Source: Chitinophagales bacterium
GTDB taxonomy: Bacteria > Bacteroidota > Bacteroidia > Chitinophagales > Saprospiraceae
Assembly (NCBI GenBank): GCA_013298845.1
Contig: JAAFJN010000001.1
Coordinates: 62,001 to 126,000, forward strand
Length of the DNA: 64,000 nt
Direction: 5' to 3'
Notes under the pieces: model-generated
Told to the model about the DNA's origin: nothing
Database searches by the model: none
The model's input: the letters and a program-made list of their open reading frames with translations, nothing else
Shown here: piece by piece, positions 1 to 8,446 of the stretch
How the letters are laid out: each line of letters opens with the position of its first letter
Position numbering within the stretch: the first letter of the stretch is position 1
Translations under genes and position numbers: made by a program

Positions 1-1090
1 CATCATGGACATCTCCGCGCATTTCCGGCGCAGAGGGGGCAAGACCTTCTTCATCCAGTAAATCAGTTTCAAATTTGTTTCCACGGTAAGGATTTAAGTC
101 TTCTTTAGGGGTTTCAACGGTAGTTTTGGGGACTTCACGGGGCGCATCTTTGGTTTCACCGCTGATCCGCGAAACTTTTATGCTTTCCTTACCATCATCT
201 ATCGGCGCGGTCGCGGGCGGTGTAACGGCCGCCGGTGCGGATTTTTTGGGGGCCTCAGATTTTTTTTCCCGCTCACTGGCGCGGCGTTCTTTGGCTTTGG
301 TACTTTTTTTATTAGTATAACCAATGGTCACTACTTCATCTAACTTCATAGAAGATTCTCGCATCGTACATTTTTTTTCAAAAACCTCCGACAATGTCAC
401 CTTCTTAAATTCAATGGTTTCGTAACCATAGTAAGAAATGATAACATCGTAAACACCCGGTTCTACCGGAATTTGAAAATTACCATTTATATCGGTAACA
501 ACGCCCGTTTCCTTTCCTTTTGCCGGTTTTACCAAAACAGTGGCACCAATAATTCCATCTTTAGTCTCTTCGTCCACCAAGTGCCCTTTTAACGTATTAT
601 CGCGGTACCAAATGCCGTTTTTTGTTTCACCCGATGGGAATGTTAAAGTTGGCATCGGAACCGGAGCGGGGGGCGGAGTCGGAGTGGGCGGCGGAGTGCT
701 TACCAAAAACGCATCGGACCAAAAGGAAGTAGTGACCTGGCGTTGGGTAAGTGCCGGTTCGAGGATAATGTTGGCGCGGCGGTTCGCCGGATTTTGCGCG
801 GGCGCACGGAGCAAGCGGAGGGTTTCGTAATTATTTTTGGCAAATTCGAGGGTGTATTTGCCCTCCGGTAGCGCCAGTTGGAAAGCGCCCTGTGCATCGG
901 TGGTGGTAGTAGCAATGGTTTTTTCGTCTTGCGAAGCGGTCACTGTTACCCCGGCGAGGGGTTTATTTTGGCTAACGACCCGGCCTTCCAGTTGCGGCGC
1001 AGCGGCAGGTTTCCAAAATGTAAAAGCCATTAAAACGAAGGCCAATACCCCGAATGAAAGTTGTTTCGTAATTGCTGAATTGAAGTGCAT
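1..1090 (-). CDS. Partial surface protein with two carboxypeptidase-regulatory-like domains
   Basis: Only the first 363 codons are inside the window; the frame is open to the left edge. The protein starts with a hydrophobic export signal (about residues 8-28, ending near PAAA). A first CarboxypepD_reg-like beta-sandwich follows (about 30-105, with the phrase TTDAQGAFQL). Next come a Pro-rich linker (STPPPTPTPPPAP) and a second such domain (about 165-235, with VVTDINGNFQI). After that a stretch GYTNKKSTK resembles the segment leading into TonB-receptor plugs, followed by a Lys/Ala/Pro-rich region. The ATG at 1090 gives the full signal sequence. In Bacteroidota such N-termini occur on TonB-dependent receptors and on cell-surface VWA-domain proteins; the part that would decide is outside the window. 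Envelope location is likely, function unknown. Confidence 0.7.
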   Translation of the reverse strand, partial: MHFNSAITKQLSFGVLAFVLMAFTFWKPAAAPQLEGRVVSQNKPLAGVTVTASQDEKTIATTTTDAQGAFQLALPEGKYTLEFAKNNYETLRLLRAPAQNPANRRANIILEPALTQRQVTTSFWSDAFLVSTPPPTPTPPPAPVPMPTLTFPSGETKNGIWYRDNTLKGHLVDEETKDGIIGATVLVKPAKGKETGVVTDINGNFQIPVEPGVYDVIISYYGYETIEFKKVTLSEVFEKKCTMRESSMKLDEVVTIGYTNKKSTKAKERRASEREKKSEAPKKSAPAAVTPPATAPIDDGKESIKVSRISGETKDAPREVPKTTVETPKEDLNPYRGNKFETDLLDEEGLAPSAPEMRGDVHD

Positions 1091-1180
1091 CATTGTGTTG
1101 AGTGGCCGGGGTTATTTGTCCGTTACCCAAACCGGAGCGATAGATGCAGGAAACGAAAAAATTACACAAGGCACGGGCAC

Positions 1181-1224
1181 AAAAAAAACAGCCCCGCCTG
1201 ATGACATGACCAGGTGGGGCTGTT
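1181..1224 (-). terminator. Rho-independent terminator of trxA
   Basis: A 14-bp stem (1187-1200 against 1211-1224, with one G-U pair) has a 10-nt loop. On the minus strand it is followed by eight T. It sits 27 bp after the trxA stop and ends the tig-clpP-clpX-trxA direction of transcription. Confidence 0.85.
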
Positions 1225-1250
1225 ATTATTCAACAATAAAACCGTTGAAT

Positions 1251-1577
1251 TTAGTTTTTATTCAAGGCTACCTCAATTTGCTCGCGGAGTTTACCTTCGG
1301 TTACTGCGCCTACCACGCGGTGCACCTCTTTACCATCTTTAAACATCACAATCGTTGGAATACCACGAATGGAAAAGTTAGTGGGTGTCTCCGGGTTAAC
1401 GTCAATATCCATTTTTGTAATGGACACTTTGCCCTCGTACTCAGTGGCGAGTTTTTCAATCACCGGGTTCATCATCTTACATGGTCCGCACCACTCTGCC
1501 CAAAAATCCACCAATGTAAGTTTATCGCTCTGTAAAACATCTTGTTCAAAAGATGCGTCTGTTATTTGCACTGCCAT
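1251..1577 (-). CDS. trxA: Thioredoxin
   Basis: A 108-residue cytoplasmic dithiol/disulfide reductase of normal thioredoxin length. The active-site motif WAEWCGPCK is intact, and the cis-Pro region reads RGIPTIVMFKDG. The frame stays open 27 codons further upstream, but the ATG at 1577 gives the usual N-terminus (MAVQITDASFEQ) with an A/T-rich leader, so I use it. It is last in the minus-strand series tig, clpP, clpX, trxA and is closed by the hairpin at 1181-1224. The 167-bp gap to clpX leaves room for its own promoter. Confidence 0.96.
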   Translation of the reverse strand: MAVQITDASFEQDVLQSDKLTLVDFWAEWCGPCKMMNPVIEKLATEYEGKVSITKMDIDVNPETPTNFSIRGIPTIVMFKDGKEVHRVVGAVTEGKLREQIEVALNKN

Positions 1578-1744
1578 TTTTATAAAAAATTTAATATTTT
1601 GAAAAGTAAGTAATAAACAACCTTGTGACGAATTTGGTTGCAAAAATAACGTTTCCACAACATTTTCTTCGTCTAATAAAATTGAATTGTCGCGCAGGGG
1701 ACGTTAGAACACTGTTCTCAAAACGGACTTTAGAGAATTTGGTG

Positions 1745-3043
1745 TTACGCTGCTTTCAACTTAGAAATGCGCGATTTGCTCAATTTTTCTTCCGAATAAG
1801 CCCGATCAACGATAAATTTGTTGTCTTTTGCGCCTTCCGCACGAACATCAAACATGGCGTCGGTGAGAATGGCTTCGCAGAGTGAACGCAAACCACGCGC
1901 ACCTAATTTGTATTCCAACGCCTTCTCCGCGATAAATTCTACCGCGTCTTCGGTTAATTCGAGTTGAATACCTTCCATGGTGAACAATTGCTGGTACTGC
2001 TTGAGCAACGCGTTTTGGGGTTTGGTCAAAATTTCGCGCAACGTTTCGGTATCCAGCGGATCAAGGTGCACAATCACCGGCAAACGACCGACCAATTCCG
2101 GGATCAACCCAAACGATTTTACGTCCTGGTGACTAACGTATTGGAGCAGGTTTTCCTTGTCAATTTTTTCCGTTTGTTGTTTATTGTAGCCAATCACCTG
2201 CGTATTGACGCGGCGGGCGATATTTTTTTCAATGCCGTCAAATGCGCCACCGCAGATGAAAAGGATATTTTGGGTATTCACCTTCAGCATTTTTTGCTCC
2301 GGGTGTTTCCGTCCGCCCTGGGGTGGCACCAATACTTCGGCCCCTTCGAGCATTTTGAGCATACCTTGTTGTACGCCTTCGCCGGATACATCGCGGGTAA
2401 TGCTGGGGTTATCCTGTTTGCGGGCAATTTTGTCAATTTCGTCAATGTACACAATGCCGCGTTCGGCTGCTTCTACATCGTAATCGCACACCTGCAACAG
2501 GCGCGCGAGAATACTTTCTACGTCTTCGCCCACGTAACCGGCTTCGGTGAATACCGTCGCGTCCACGATGGTAAACGGCACGTTGAGTTGTTTGGCGATG
2601 GTTTTGGCCATCAGGGTTTTGCCCGTTCCGGTTTGTCCCACGAACAACACGTTTGATTTTTCAATCTCTACTTCGTTTTGAACCCCACTTTCGATGTATT
2701 GCAGGCGTTTGTAGTGGTTATACACGGCTACCGACAAAATGCGTTTGGCGTCATCCTGGCCAATGACGTATTTATCCAAAAACGCCTTCATTTCGGCGGG
2801 TTGTACGGGTTTTACTTTACTGCGGTATTTGGTTGAATATCCGCCGTCGCCTTCGTAGTTGCCCGTTTCTGCCGTACCGCCACCCACGGGCGTACCGAGG
2901 TGATGGTGCACCATTTCGGCGGCTTTTTCGGTGCAGGATTCGCAGATTTGAGCATCCATGCCCGAAATCAGGATCATGACATCGTCTTTACCGCGCCCAC
3001 AGAAAGAGCAGTTATTTTGTGACGTTTTTCCTTTTTTAATCAT
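1745..3043 (-). CDS. clpX: ATP-dependent Clp protease ATP-binding subunit ClpX
   Basis: A 432-residue AAA+ unfoldase that recognises, unfolds and threads substrates into ClpP. The N-terminal zinc-binding domain is visible as CSFCGRGK and CESC. The AAA+ core has Walker A GQTGTGKT, the pore loop GYVGEDVE, Walker [14 protein letters not shown] and the sensor-2 region GARGLRSL. The order tig-clpP-clpX is the common bacterial arrangement. The start codon lies 8 bp from a 12-unit heptamer array (3051-3134) that fills much of the gap to clpP, so that array is transcribed as the clpX leader if the genes are cotranscribed. An adenine-rich stretch precedes the ATG instead of a Shine-Dalgarno sequence. 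Confidence 0.98.
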   Translation of the reverse strand: MIKKGKTSQNNCSFCGRGKDDVMILISGMDAQICESCTEKAAEMVHHHLGTPVGGGTAETGNYEGDGGYSTKYRSKVKPVQPAEMKAFLDKYVIGQDDAKRILSVAVYNHYKRLQYIESGVQNEVEIEKSNVLFVGQTGTGKTLMAKTIAKQLNVPFTIVDATVFTEAGYVGEDVESILARLLQVCDYDVEAAERGIVYIDEIDKIARKQDNPSITRDVSGEGVQQGMLKMLEGAEVLVPPQGGRKHPEQKMLKVNTQNILFICGGAFDGIEKNIARRVNTQVIGYNKQQTEKIDKENLLQYVSHQDVKSFGLIPELVGRLPVIVHLDPLDTETLREILTKPQNALLKQYQQLFTMEGIQLELTEDAVEFIAEKALEYKLGARGLRSLCEAILTDAMFDVRAEGAKDNKFIVDRAYSEEKLSKSRISKLKAA

Positions 3044-3050
3044 TTCTTTT

Positions 3051-3134
3051 TTAAGACATTAGACGTTAGACGCAAGACTTTAGACAAAAGACCTTAGACA
3101 TAAGATTTTAGACACAAGACCTCAGATGTTAGAC
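3051..3134. repeat. Heptamer tandem array, TTAGACN type, 12 units
   Basis: Twelve consecutive 7-bp units end in AGAC or AGAT (for example ATTAGAC, GTTAGAC, GCAAGAC, CTTAGAC). It is in the clpP-clpX gap. The 36 bp at 3074-3109 are the near-perfect inverse (one or two mismatches) of 3230-3265 in the partner array, so the two arms could form a long stem in RNA or DNA. Confidence 0.9.
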
Positions 3135-3191
3135 CTTTGGGAATACTTTTCCCAAAAAACATTAAAATACAAAGGGCTATCTTAGACAAAA

Positions 3192-3221
3192 AGACATAAG
3201 ACGCACCAGCGTCTTATGTCT
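3192..3221. repeat. Perfect 13-bp hairpin inside the heptamer region
   Basis: Positions 3192-3204 and 3209-3221 are exact inverse repeats around the 4-nt loop ACCA. The arms are built from the heptamer sequence (AGACATAAGACGC). It could act as an attenuator or an RNA-stability element between clpP and clpX. There is no long T run directly after it in either direction. Confidence 0.7.
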
Positions 3222-3267
3222 CCACATCCAAAATCTTATGTCTAAGGTCTTGTGTCTAAAGTCTAAA
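3211..3267. repeat. Inverted partner heptamer array, GTCTNNN type
   Basis: Units such as GTCTTAT, GTCTAAG, GTCTTGT, GTCTAAA and GTCTAAA are the reverse complement of the array at 3051-3134. Read in the direction of clpP (minus strand), this array has the TTAGAC sense and begins 6 bp after the clpP stop codon. Confidence 0.85.
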
Positions 3268-3273
3268 AAAATC

Positions 3274-3978
3274 TTACTTGCGTGGATTCTCGCGGCTCAA
3301 TACTTCGTCAATGAGGCCGTATGCTTTTGCGTCTTCGGCGCTCATCCAGTTATCGCGGTCGCAATCTTCCATAATTTTCTCGTAAGATTGACCAGTGTGG
3401 TTTGCAAGAATATCGTAGAGTGATTTTTGCATTTTTTTGATCAACTTGTACGTGATTTCGATGTCGGAAACCTGGCCTTGTGCACCACCCAAAGGTTGGT
3501 GAATCATGATATGGCTGTGGAACAGACACGAGCGTTTGCCTTTGGCACCGGCGGCGAGCAACACGGCACCCATAGAAGCAGCCAAACCGGTACAGATGGT
3601 GGCTACATCGGGGCGAACGTACTGCATGGTATCGTAAATACCAAGGCCGTCAATCACCGAACCACCAGGGCTATTGATGAACATTTGTACATCGCGGCTG
3701 GAGTCAATGGATTCGAGGAACAGTAACTGCGCCTGAATAACGTTGGCCACGTATTCGTTTACGGGTACACCCATAAAGATAATACGGTCCATCATCAGGC
3801 GGCTAAATACGTCCATCTGAACGGCATTCAACTGGCGCTCTTCGATAACAGCGGGTGTGAAGGCTTTAATATTGGGCGCAACACCGGCAGTGCTTTTCTG
3901 CATGTATTGCTCCAAGTGCATACTGTTCATGCCTAAGTGGCCGACAGCATATTTTTTAAACTCATTTTGGTCGAACAT
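3274..3978 (-). CDS. clpP: ATP-dependent Clp protease proteolytic subunit
   Basis: A 234-residue serine protease subunit that forms the proteolytic chamber used by ClpX. The catalytic triad is Ser135 (GLAASMGA), His160 (MIHQP) and Asp209 (in DRDNWMSA). The N-terminal extension before the folded core (about 40 residues) is longer than in E. coli ClpP and may be a propeptide or disordered. It lies between tig (176 bp upstream) and clpX. The 3' side runs straight into the inverted heptamer array. No second clpP copy is visible in the window. Confidence 0.98.
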   Translation of the reverse strand: MFDQNEFKKYAVGHLGMNSMHLEQYMQKSTAGVAPNIKAFTPAVIEERQLNAVQMDVFSRLMMDRIIFMGVPVNEYVANVIQAQLLFLESIDSSRDVQMFINSPGGSVIDGLGIYDTMQYVRPDVATICTGLAASMGAVLLAAGAKGKRSCLFHSHIMIHQPLGGAQGQVSDIEITYKLIKKMQKSLYDILANHTGQSYEKIMEDCDRDNWMSAEDAKAYGLIDEVLSRENPRK

Positions 3979-4154
3979 GACTAAACTTAATTTTATTTTT
4001 ATTGAGGCAATAGTAACAAGAATTTGGGCGATTTGCTCATTTTCTCATTTTGCGGGAACTGTGATTACCGATGAAACGGCTCGAATTTCCCACCAACGAC
4101 CAAGTTTGAAGGACGAAGATTTTAGCGGAAAAGGGCGGTATAGAAAATGCTCTT

Positions 4155-5540
4155 TTAAGCGCCTTCTTCTACTTTTTTGCGGGCACTGTCAAATATCTCG
4201 TGGAATTCCTCCGAAGTAATGGCCTTTGGCTGAATGGTTACGTCGGCGATGGCCGCAGTAAACATTTTTTCGTATTCGATATTTGACTGTACGCGTTCTA
4301 CTTCTTTTTTATCCTGCATCATGCGATCAACGCCGCCTTTGAGCATATCAAATGGCAATTGGGCGCGGAAATAACTCATCAAATTGCGGTAGAACTCCTC
4401 GCGGATTTCGTCCTCGCTCACCGTGATTTCGTATTTGGCCAGCATTTTGTCGCGCAACATGCTCCAACGGAGGCTGGTGGCAAAATTTTCGTAGTCTTTT
4501 TCTACTTCTGCTTCTGACAAAACACCTTCGTTGGACAGTTTTAACCAACGTTTCAAAAACGCTTCCGGCAATTCGATGTTATTCAACTGCAACAAACGGT
4601 CTTGCATTTCGCGGAATACCAACGCATTAGCGCGGTTTTCGTAAAACTGCTCAACTCCTTTTTTCAGTTCTTCAATGGCTTCACCTTCGCTGCTAACGCT
4701 ACCGCCAAAATTCGCCTGGAAAAACTCTTCGTCCAAGTCGGCAGCGGCCATACGCGTTACTTCGATGATTTCACCTTCAAACATATTGCCTACTGCACGG
4801 GAATCATCTTCCGGCAGGTTGAGCAAGTATTTGCGAACAAATGTTTCGTCGCGTTCTTCTTCCAATTGCGTAATGTCGAAGCGAATAGTCGCGCCTTTTT
4901 TAAGGCCAAGAATTTGCTGTTTCAGGTCGGCGTTGCTGATGCTTTTTACAAACACCGTAACGGTTGTTGCCCAACCACCCTCTTTGGGTTGGTCGCCGTC
5001 CAATTCTTTGGAATCTACGCGAATAATATCGTCTTCGAGAATATCATCTTCGGGGGTAATGCGTTTACCGCCGCGTTTGCGCGCTTCTTCCAGGTCATTC
5101 GTAGCGAGGGCTTCGATGTTGCTGATGGCGTAGCGTTCGTACGTTTGTTCTTTATCCAAACCAACGAGTTCGAATTTGGGCACGTGGCCAATTTCGTATG
5201 TTAAGGCATACTCGGGTTCGGGGTTGTCGAATTTAAAAGTGTACTTGCGGTCTTCCTCCACGGGCAACGGTTGCCCGAGTACATCAAGGTTGTTATCGCG
5301 CATGTAACCATACAGTTCTTCCGACATCATTTTATTGAACACATCGTAAAACAGGGATGAACCGTACAGCGATTTAACGTACTGCGCAGGGGCTTGTCCG
5401 GGGCGGAAACCCTTGATCGTAGCGCGCTGTTTGAGTTTTTTAAATTCGGAATCTAATTTTGGTCTAAGGTCTTCGCGTGTAACAGTAATGGTAAGATGTA
5501 AATGCGAAGGACTGAGGTCCTGACGTGAAATGGTGGGCAT
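4155..5540 (-). CDS. tig: Trigger factor, ribosome-associated chaperone
   Basis: A 461-residue protein that binds ribosomal protein uL23 and shields nascent chains. The ribosome-binding N-domain carries the signature KGFRPGQAP (about residues 44-52). A PPIase-like middle domain and a long helical C-domain follow. The FKBP-like part looks divergent, as is usual in Bacteroidota. The ATG at 5540 lies only 24 nt after the 3' end of tRNA-Leu(UAG), and no terminator lies between them. The most economical reading is one primary transcript from the promoter at 5670-5702, with the tig leader created by tRNA 3' processing. Confidence 0.95.
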   Translation of the reverse strand: MPTISRQDLSPSHLHLTITVTREDLRPKLDSEFKKLKQRATIKGFRPGQAPAQYVKSLYGSSLFYDVFNKMMSEELYGYMRDNNLDVLGQPLPVEEDRKYTFKFDNPEPEYALTYEIGHVPKFELVGLDKEQTYERYAISNIEALATNDLEEARKRGGKRITPEDDILEDDIIRVDSKELDGDQPKEGGWATTVTVFVKSISNADLKQQILGLKKGATIRFDITQLEEERDETFVRKYLLNLPEDDSRAVGNMFEGEIIEVTRMAAADLDEEFFQANFGGSVSSEGEAIEELKKGVEQFYENRANALVFREMQDRLLQLNNIELPEAFLKRWLKLSNEGVLSEAEVEKDYENFATSLRWSMLRDKMLAKYEITVSEDEIREEFYRNLMSYFRAQLPFDMLKGGVDRMMQDKKEVERVQSNIEYEKMFTAAIADVTIQPKAITSEEFHEIFDSARKKVEEGA

Positions 5541-5564
5541 CTTTATGCTATTTCAGAATTGAAG

Positions 5565-5646
5565 TGCGGGCGGAGGGACTCGAACCCCCATGCCTCTCGG
5601 CGCCAGATCCTAAGTCTGGTACGTCTACCAATTTCGCCACGCCCGC
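5565..5646 (-). tRNA. tRNA-Leu (anticodon UAG)
   Basis: An 82-nt class II tRNA. The acceptor arms GCGGGCG and CGCCCGC pair perfectly, with discriminator A73 as expected for leucine. The anticodon stem CCAGA/TCTGG encloses the loop CTTAGGA (anticodon TAG). There is a variable arm and a TTCGAGT T-loop. CCA is not encoded. It is transcribed from the promoter at 5670-5702 and runs on toward tig. Confidence 0.95.
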
Positions 5647-5669
5647 AACTATTTTTTCAAAAAGGAGCG

Positions 5670-5702
5670 CAAAGGTAAGATTTTTTTTGAAATAGCGTCA
5701 AA
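5670..5702 (-). promoter_or_regulatory. Bacteroidota-type promoter for tRNA-Leu(UAG) and probably tig
   Basis: On the minus strand: a -33 element TTTG (5702-5699), a 21-bp spacer and a perfect -7 element TACCTTTG (5677-5670). Both boxes and the spacing match the Bacteroidota sigma-ABfr consensus (TTTG, 19-21 bp, TAnnTTTG). Transcription would start near 5664, about 18 nt before the mature tRNA end. Confidence 0.8.
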
Positions 5703-5728
5703 ATTTGGAAAAATATTTATTGACTGGT

Positions 5729-6142
5729 TCAAAATGCCAAGGCGTCCTCCTTGGCGTTCTCCTTTATCTCCGTCCAATCCATGGACTCTAACGTTTCATC
5801 CTCCGCTTCATCGTCGCGTTTTTTGGGCCAAATGTGAAATTCACCCGAAAAATCGCCCCGAATATTCCACGTACCCCAAATTCCGGTTTCATCGGCGTGG
5901 CCCGTATACGCCACCTGATGTTTACTCAGGTATCGTTTGGTCATGTCGCAGGTTTGCGCTTTGGTATCGTACACGCCCTGCCAAATGAATACGCCAACCG
6001 GGTCGCTGCCCCTGCCGGAGACCACGCCACCGGCAAATTCCAGGGCAAAGTGCATACTTTCTCGCCTTTTACCCCAAACTGCGGGGTAGATATAAAAACC
6101 TTCCCATTCTCCGCTGGGAAATAACGGATGTGTTTCACTCAT
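5729..6142 (-). CDS. Conserved-looking hypothetical protein
   Basis: A 137-residue soluble protein with no signal peptide or membrane segment. It is rich in Gly and aromatic residues in the first 110 positions, with spaced motifs such as GEWEGFYIY, GIWGTWNI and FSGEFHIWP. These suggest a small all-beta fold in which a central domain senses or binds a ligand. The last 20 residues are acidic and charged. It starts 3 bp after the glycosyltransferase stop, so the two genes are very likely cotranscribed. I do not recognise the family and assign no function. Confidence 0.75.
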   Translation of the reverse strand: MSETHPLFPSGEWEGFYIYPAVWGKRRESMHFALEFAGGVVSGRGSDPVGVFIWQGVYDTKAQTCDMTKRYLSKHQVAYTGHADETGIWGTWNIRGDFSGEFHIWPKKRDDEAEDETLESMDWTEIKENAKEDALAF

Positions 6143-6145
6143 GAC

Positions 6146-7135
6146 TCAAACTTCAATTTGAATATTGCTGCACTTAAAATGTCCCTTTGGGCAAGCCTTG
6201 TACCCGTGTAAACCGCAGGGCCGACAATCCAACGATTCGCTGGTTTGCCAGATCGTGGTATTGTCCGACAACGGCGTAAACCCAAATTCCGGCACCGTGG
6301 AACAAAAAACGGCCGTTACCGGAGCATTCATCGCCGAGGCCAAATGCAACGGCGCCGAATCATTAACGTAATTCATGACGGCCCCTTGCATTAAAGCCGC
6401 CGAAGCCGGGAGTGCTATTTTTCCCGCCAAATTGACCACCTTATCCCGTTGACTCACCGCCATAATATAGTCGCAAACCTCGGCATCGCCCGGCGCACCT
6501 AATATGTATATGGTGTGATCGGCGGGTATTTTCAGAATCAATTCTATCCATGCTCCCGCTGGCCACTGTTTGGTAAACCACACCGACGTGGGTGCCATAC
6601 AAACGTAAGGTTTAACCGCCGCCAAGGGGGCAATAGTTCCCCAATCTTGTTCGGTGGGGTATAATTTGGGTTTTTCGGGGGAAGTATCCGTCAAATGATC
6701 GAGGAGCGACAGGTTACGGTCTACCTCGTGGATCCACGGCAACCCAAACCGCGAGGCACCTTTGCCCATTTGGTGCGGTACGCGGCGGGAGAACCAACGC
6801 GACAACGGATTTTTGTCAAAACCCACCGTGTGCCGCGCCCCGGAGAATACAGTTAATAGGCCCGAAGCGCCAAAACGTTGGCAATTGAGCAGGTAATCGT
6901 ACCGTTCGCGGCGAATTTGCCACAATATATCCCACAGTTTTTTGTACTTGTGCTGTTTTTTGTCCCAAATCAAGGTTTTGGTTACCAGAGGATGGTCTTT
7001 TAACAGCGACTCGTTGCCTTTTCGCAACAAAAAATGAATATCCGCTTCGGGGAAAAAGCGGTGAATTTTTTCGATCAGTGCCGTTGCCAACACCACATCG
7101 CCGATAAAAGCCGTTTGGATCACCAAAAATTTCAT
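6146..7135 (-). CDS. Glycosyltransferase family 9 (heptosyltransferase-like)
   Basis: A 329-residue GT-B enzyme resembling ADP-heptose:LPS heptosyltransferases. It begins MKFLVIQTAFIGDVVLATALIEK, the typical first beta-strand and helix with the G-D catalytic motif. It has the nucleotide-sugar signature NDSAPLHLASA (canonical NDSGPxHLA) near residue 275. The C-terminus carries a Cys-rich CRPCG...CPKGHFKC pattern seen in many Bacteroidota members. The frame extends upstream to 7282, but that would overlap the tRNA-Leu gene at 7255-7338 in antisense, so the ATG at 7135 is preferred. It probably adds a sugar to lipid A core or a related surface glycan; the donor is not readable from sequence. Confidence 0.88.
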   Translation of the reverse strand: MKFLVIQTAFIGDVVLATALIEKIHRFFPEADIHFLLRKGNESLLKDHPLVTKTLIWDKKQHKYKKLWDILWQIRRERYDYLLNCQRFGASGLLTVFSGARHTVGFDKNPLSRWFSRRVPHQMGKGASRFGLPWIHEVDRNLSLLDHLTDTSPEKPKLYPTEQDWGTIAPLAAVKPYVCMAPTSVWFTKQWPAGAWIELILKIPADHTIYILGAPGDAEVCDYIMAVSQRDKVVNLAGKIALPASAALMQGAVMNYVNDSAPLHLASAMNAPVTAVFCSTVPEFGFTPLSDNTTIWQTSESLDCRPCGLHGYKACPKGHFKCSNIQIEV

Positions 7136-7200
7136 GGGGCAAAGTTCGCCGCTAAGGGGTTTGTGGCGTATATTTTTTTTGAAAAATCTGAAAAAAGGTA

Positions 7201-7230
7201 TTGCCGATGCCAAAAATCGCCATAACTTTG
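7201..7230 (+). promoter_or_regulatory. Promoter of tRNA-Leu(CAG)
   Basis: A TTG element (7201-7203), a 19-bp spacer and a -7 box TAACTTTG (7223-7230) fit the Bacteroidota promoter model. The predicted start near 7236 is about 19 nt upstream of the mature tRNA 5' end. Confidence 0.7.
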
Positions 7231-7254
7231 CACCCGCTTTTACAAGCGCTACCC

Positions 7255-7338
7255 GCGGGAGTGGCGGAACTGGTAGACGCACACGTTTCAGAGGCGTGCG
7301 CCTTCACGGGCATACGAGTTCGATTCTCGTCTCCCGCA
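7255..7338 (+). tRNA. tRNA-Leu (anticodon CAG)
   Basis: An 84-nt class II tRNA with acceptor GCGGGAG/CTCCCGC and discriminator A. The anticodon stem CACGT/GCGTG encloses the loop TTCAGAG (anticodon CAG). It has a long variable arm and a TTCGATT T-loop. CCA is not encoded. It has its own promoter (7201-7230) and terminator (7343-7375), so it is a monocistronic unit. Confidence 0.96.
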
Positions 7339-7342
7339 CATT

Positions 7343-7375
7343 GGCTTTCTCATGCAAGTGGGAAAGCCTTTTTTG
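7343..7375 (+). terminator. Terminator directly after tRNA-Leu(CAG)
   Basis: A 9-bp stem (7343-7351 with 7360-7368, one G-U pair) and an 8-nt loop are followed by six T. It starts 5 nt after the tRNA and separates it from proB. Confidence 0.8.
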
Positions 7376-7408
7376 TTTTATTTCGGCACTTTTTACAACT
7401 TTTTTGCC

Positions 7409-8446
7409 ATGACAAAACCCATTATTGTCATCAAATTCGGCACCGGTTCCATTACCCTGCCCGATGGCACACCCGACGAAACCGTGATTGCGGAAATTGC
7501 CCGCCAGGTCACGGCCCTCCGCCACCATTACCGCATTATTCTTGTGTCTTCCGGGGCCGTTGGGGCCGGTAAAAAATTCTTTACGCCGTACAAAGGCACC
7601 CTCACCGAGCGCAAAGCCGCCGCCGCCGTGGGCAACCCCTTATTGCTCCAAATGTACGCCCGACACTTCGAACCATTGGGCGTGACCATTGCCCAAAGTT
7701 TGTGCGAGCGCCAGCATTTTGCCCAACGCAAACAATTTTTGCAACTCAAAGAAACCTACGAAACCCTTTGGGAACACGGAATTATTCCCATTGCCAACGA
7801 AAATGACGTAGTCAGCAACCTCGAACTCAAGTTTTCGGACAATGACGAACTGGCCACCCTGATGGCCACCGGATTTGGGGCACGGGATTTGCTGATTAGT
7901 ACTTCCGTGGGCGGTTTTTTGGATAAAAACAAACGAATTATCCCGGAAATACCGGTCGTGGACGAACACGTTTTCGCAATGGTGACCAACGACAAATCGG
8001 CGCTGGGACTGGGCGGCATGTTTTCCAAACTAACGTACACCCGACTCGCCACCCGAATGGGCATTCGGACGGTCTTTTTTGACGCCCGCACCCCCGATGG
8101 CATCGTGAAAGCGATTGACGGACACACCGGAACGGTTTTTCACGCGCAGGTGGCGACCGGACTTACCGCCCGCCGCAAATGGTTGGTCAGTGGCAGCCTG
8201 ATTGCCGGTAAACTTATTCTGGATGCCGGTGCCGTGAAGGCCATTCAACAACGAAAAAGCCTGCTCGCCGTGGGCATTAAAAAAGTAAAGGGCGATTTTG
8301 ATAAAGGGGATGTGATTGAATTGTGCGACCACCAATCGAATACCATTGCCCTGGCGCGCACCAAATACACCGCCGGTATCATTCAGGAAAACCTGAGTAC
8401 CCAAAACATGGAAGTGGCGCACGCCGACGAAATAGTTGTTATTTGA
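7409..8446 (+). CDS. proB: Glutamate 5-kinase
   Basis: A 345-residue enzyme that phosphorylates L-glutamate to gamma-glutamyl phosphate, the first step of proline synthesis. The amino-acid-kinase domain (about 1-250) shows IKFGTGSIT, SSGAVGAG, ENDVVS and DNDELA. A C-terminal PUA-type domain (about 265-345) is present, as in the longer ProB forms. The ATG at 7409 gives the standard N-terminus; the frame is open for 19 codons more but runs back toward the tRNA terminator. The stop codon TGA overlaps the proA start (TGATG), so the pair is translationally coupled. ProB is normally feedback-inhibited by proline. Confidence 0.96.
   Translation: MTKPIIVIKFGTGSITLPDGTPDETVIAEIARQVTALRHHYRIILVSSGAVGAGKKFFTPYKGTLTERKAAAAVGNPLLLQMYARHFEPLGVTIAQSLCERQHFAQRKQFLQLKETYETLWEHGIIPIANENDVVSNLELKFSDNDELATLMATGFGARDLLISTSVGGFLDKNKRIIPEIPVVDEHVFAMVTNDKSALGLGGMFSKLTYTRLATRMGIRTVFFDARTPDGIVKAIDGHTGTVFHAQVATGLTARRKWLVSGSLIAGKLILDAGAVKAIQQRKSLLAVGIKKVKGDFDKGDVIELCDHQSNTIALARTKYTAGIIQENLSTQNMEVAHADEIVVI

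Noticed and set aside
7136-7282. N-terminal extension of the family 9 glycosyltransferase
   Set aside because: It would run antisense through tRNA-Leu(CAG) and lacks family similarity; the ATG at 7135 gives the standard start.
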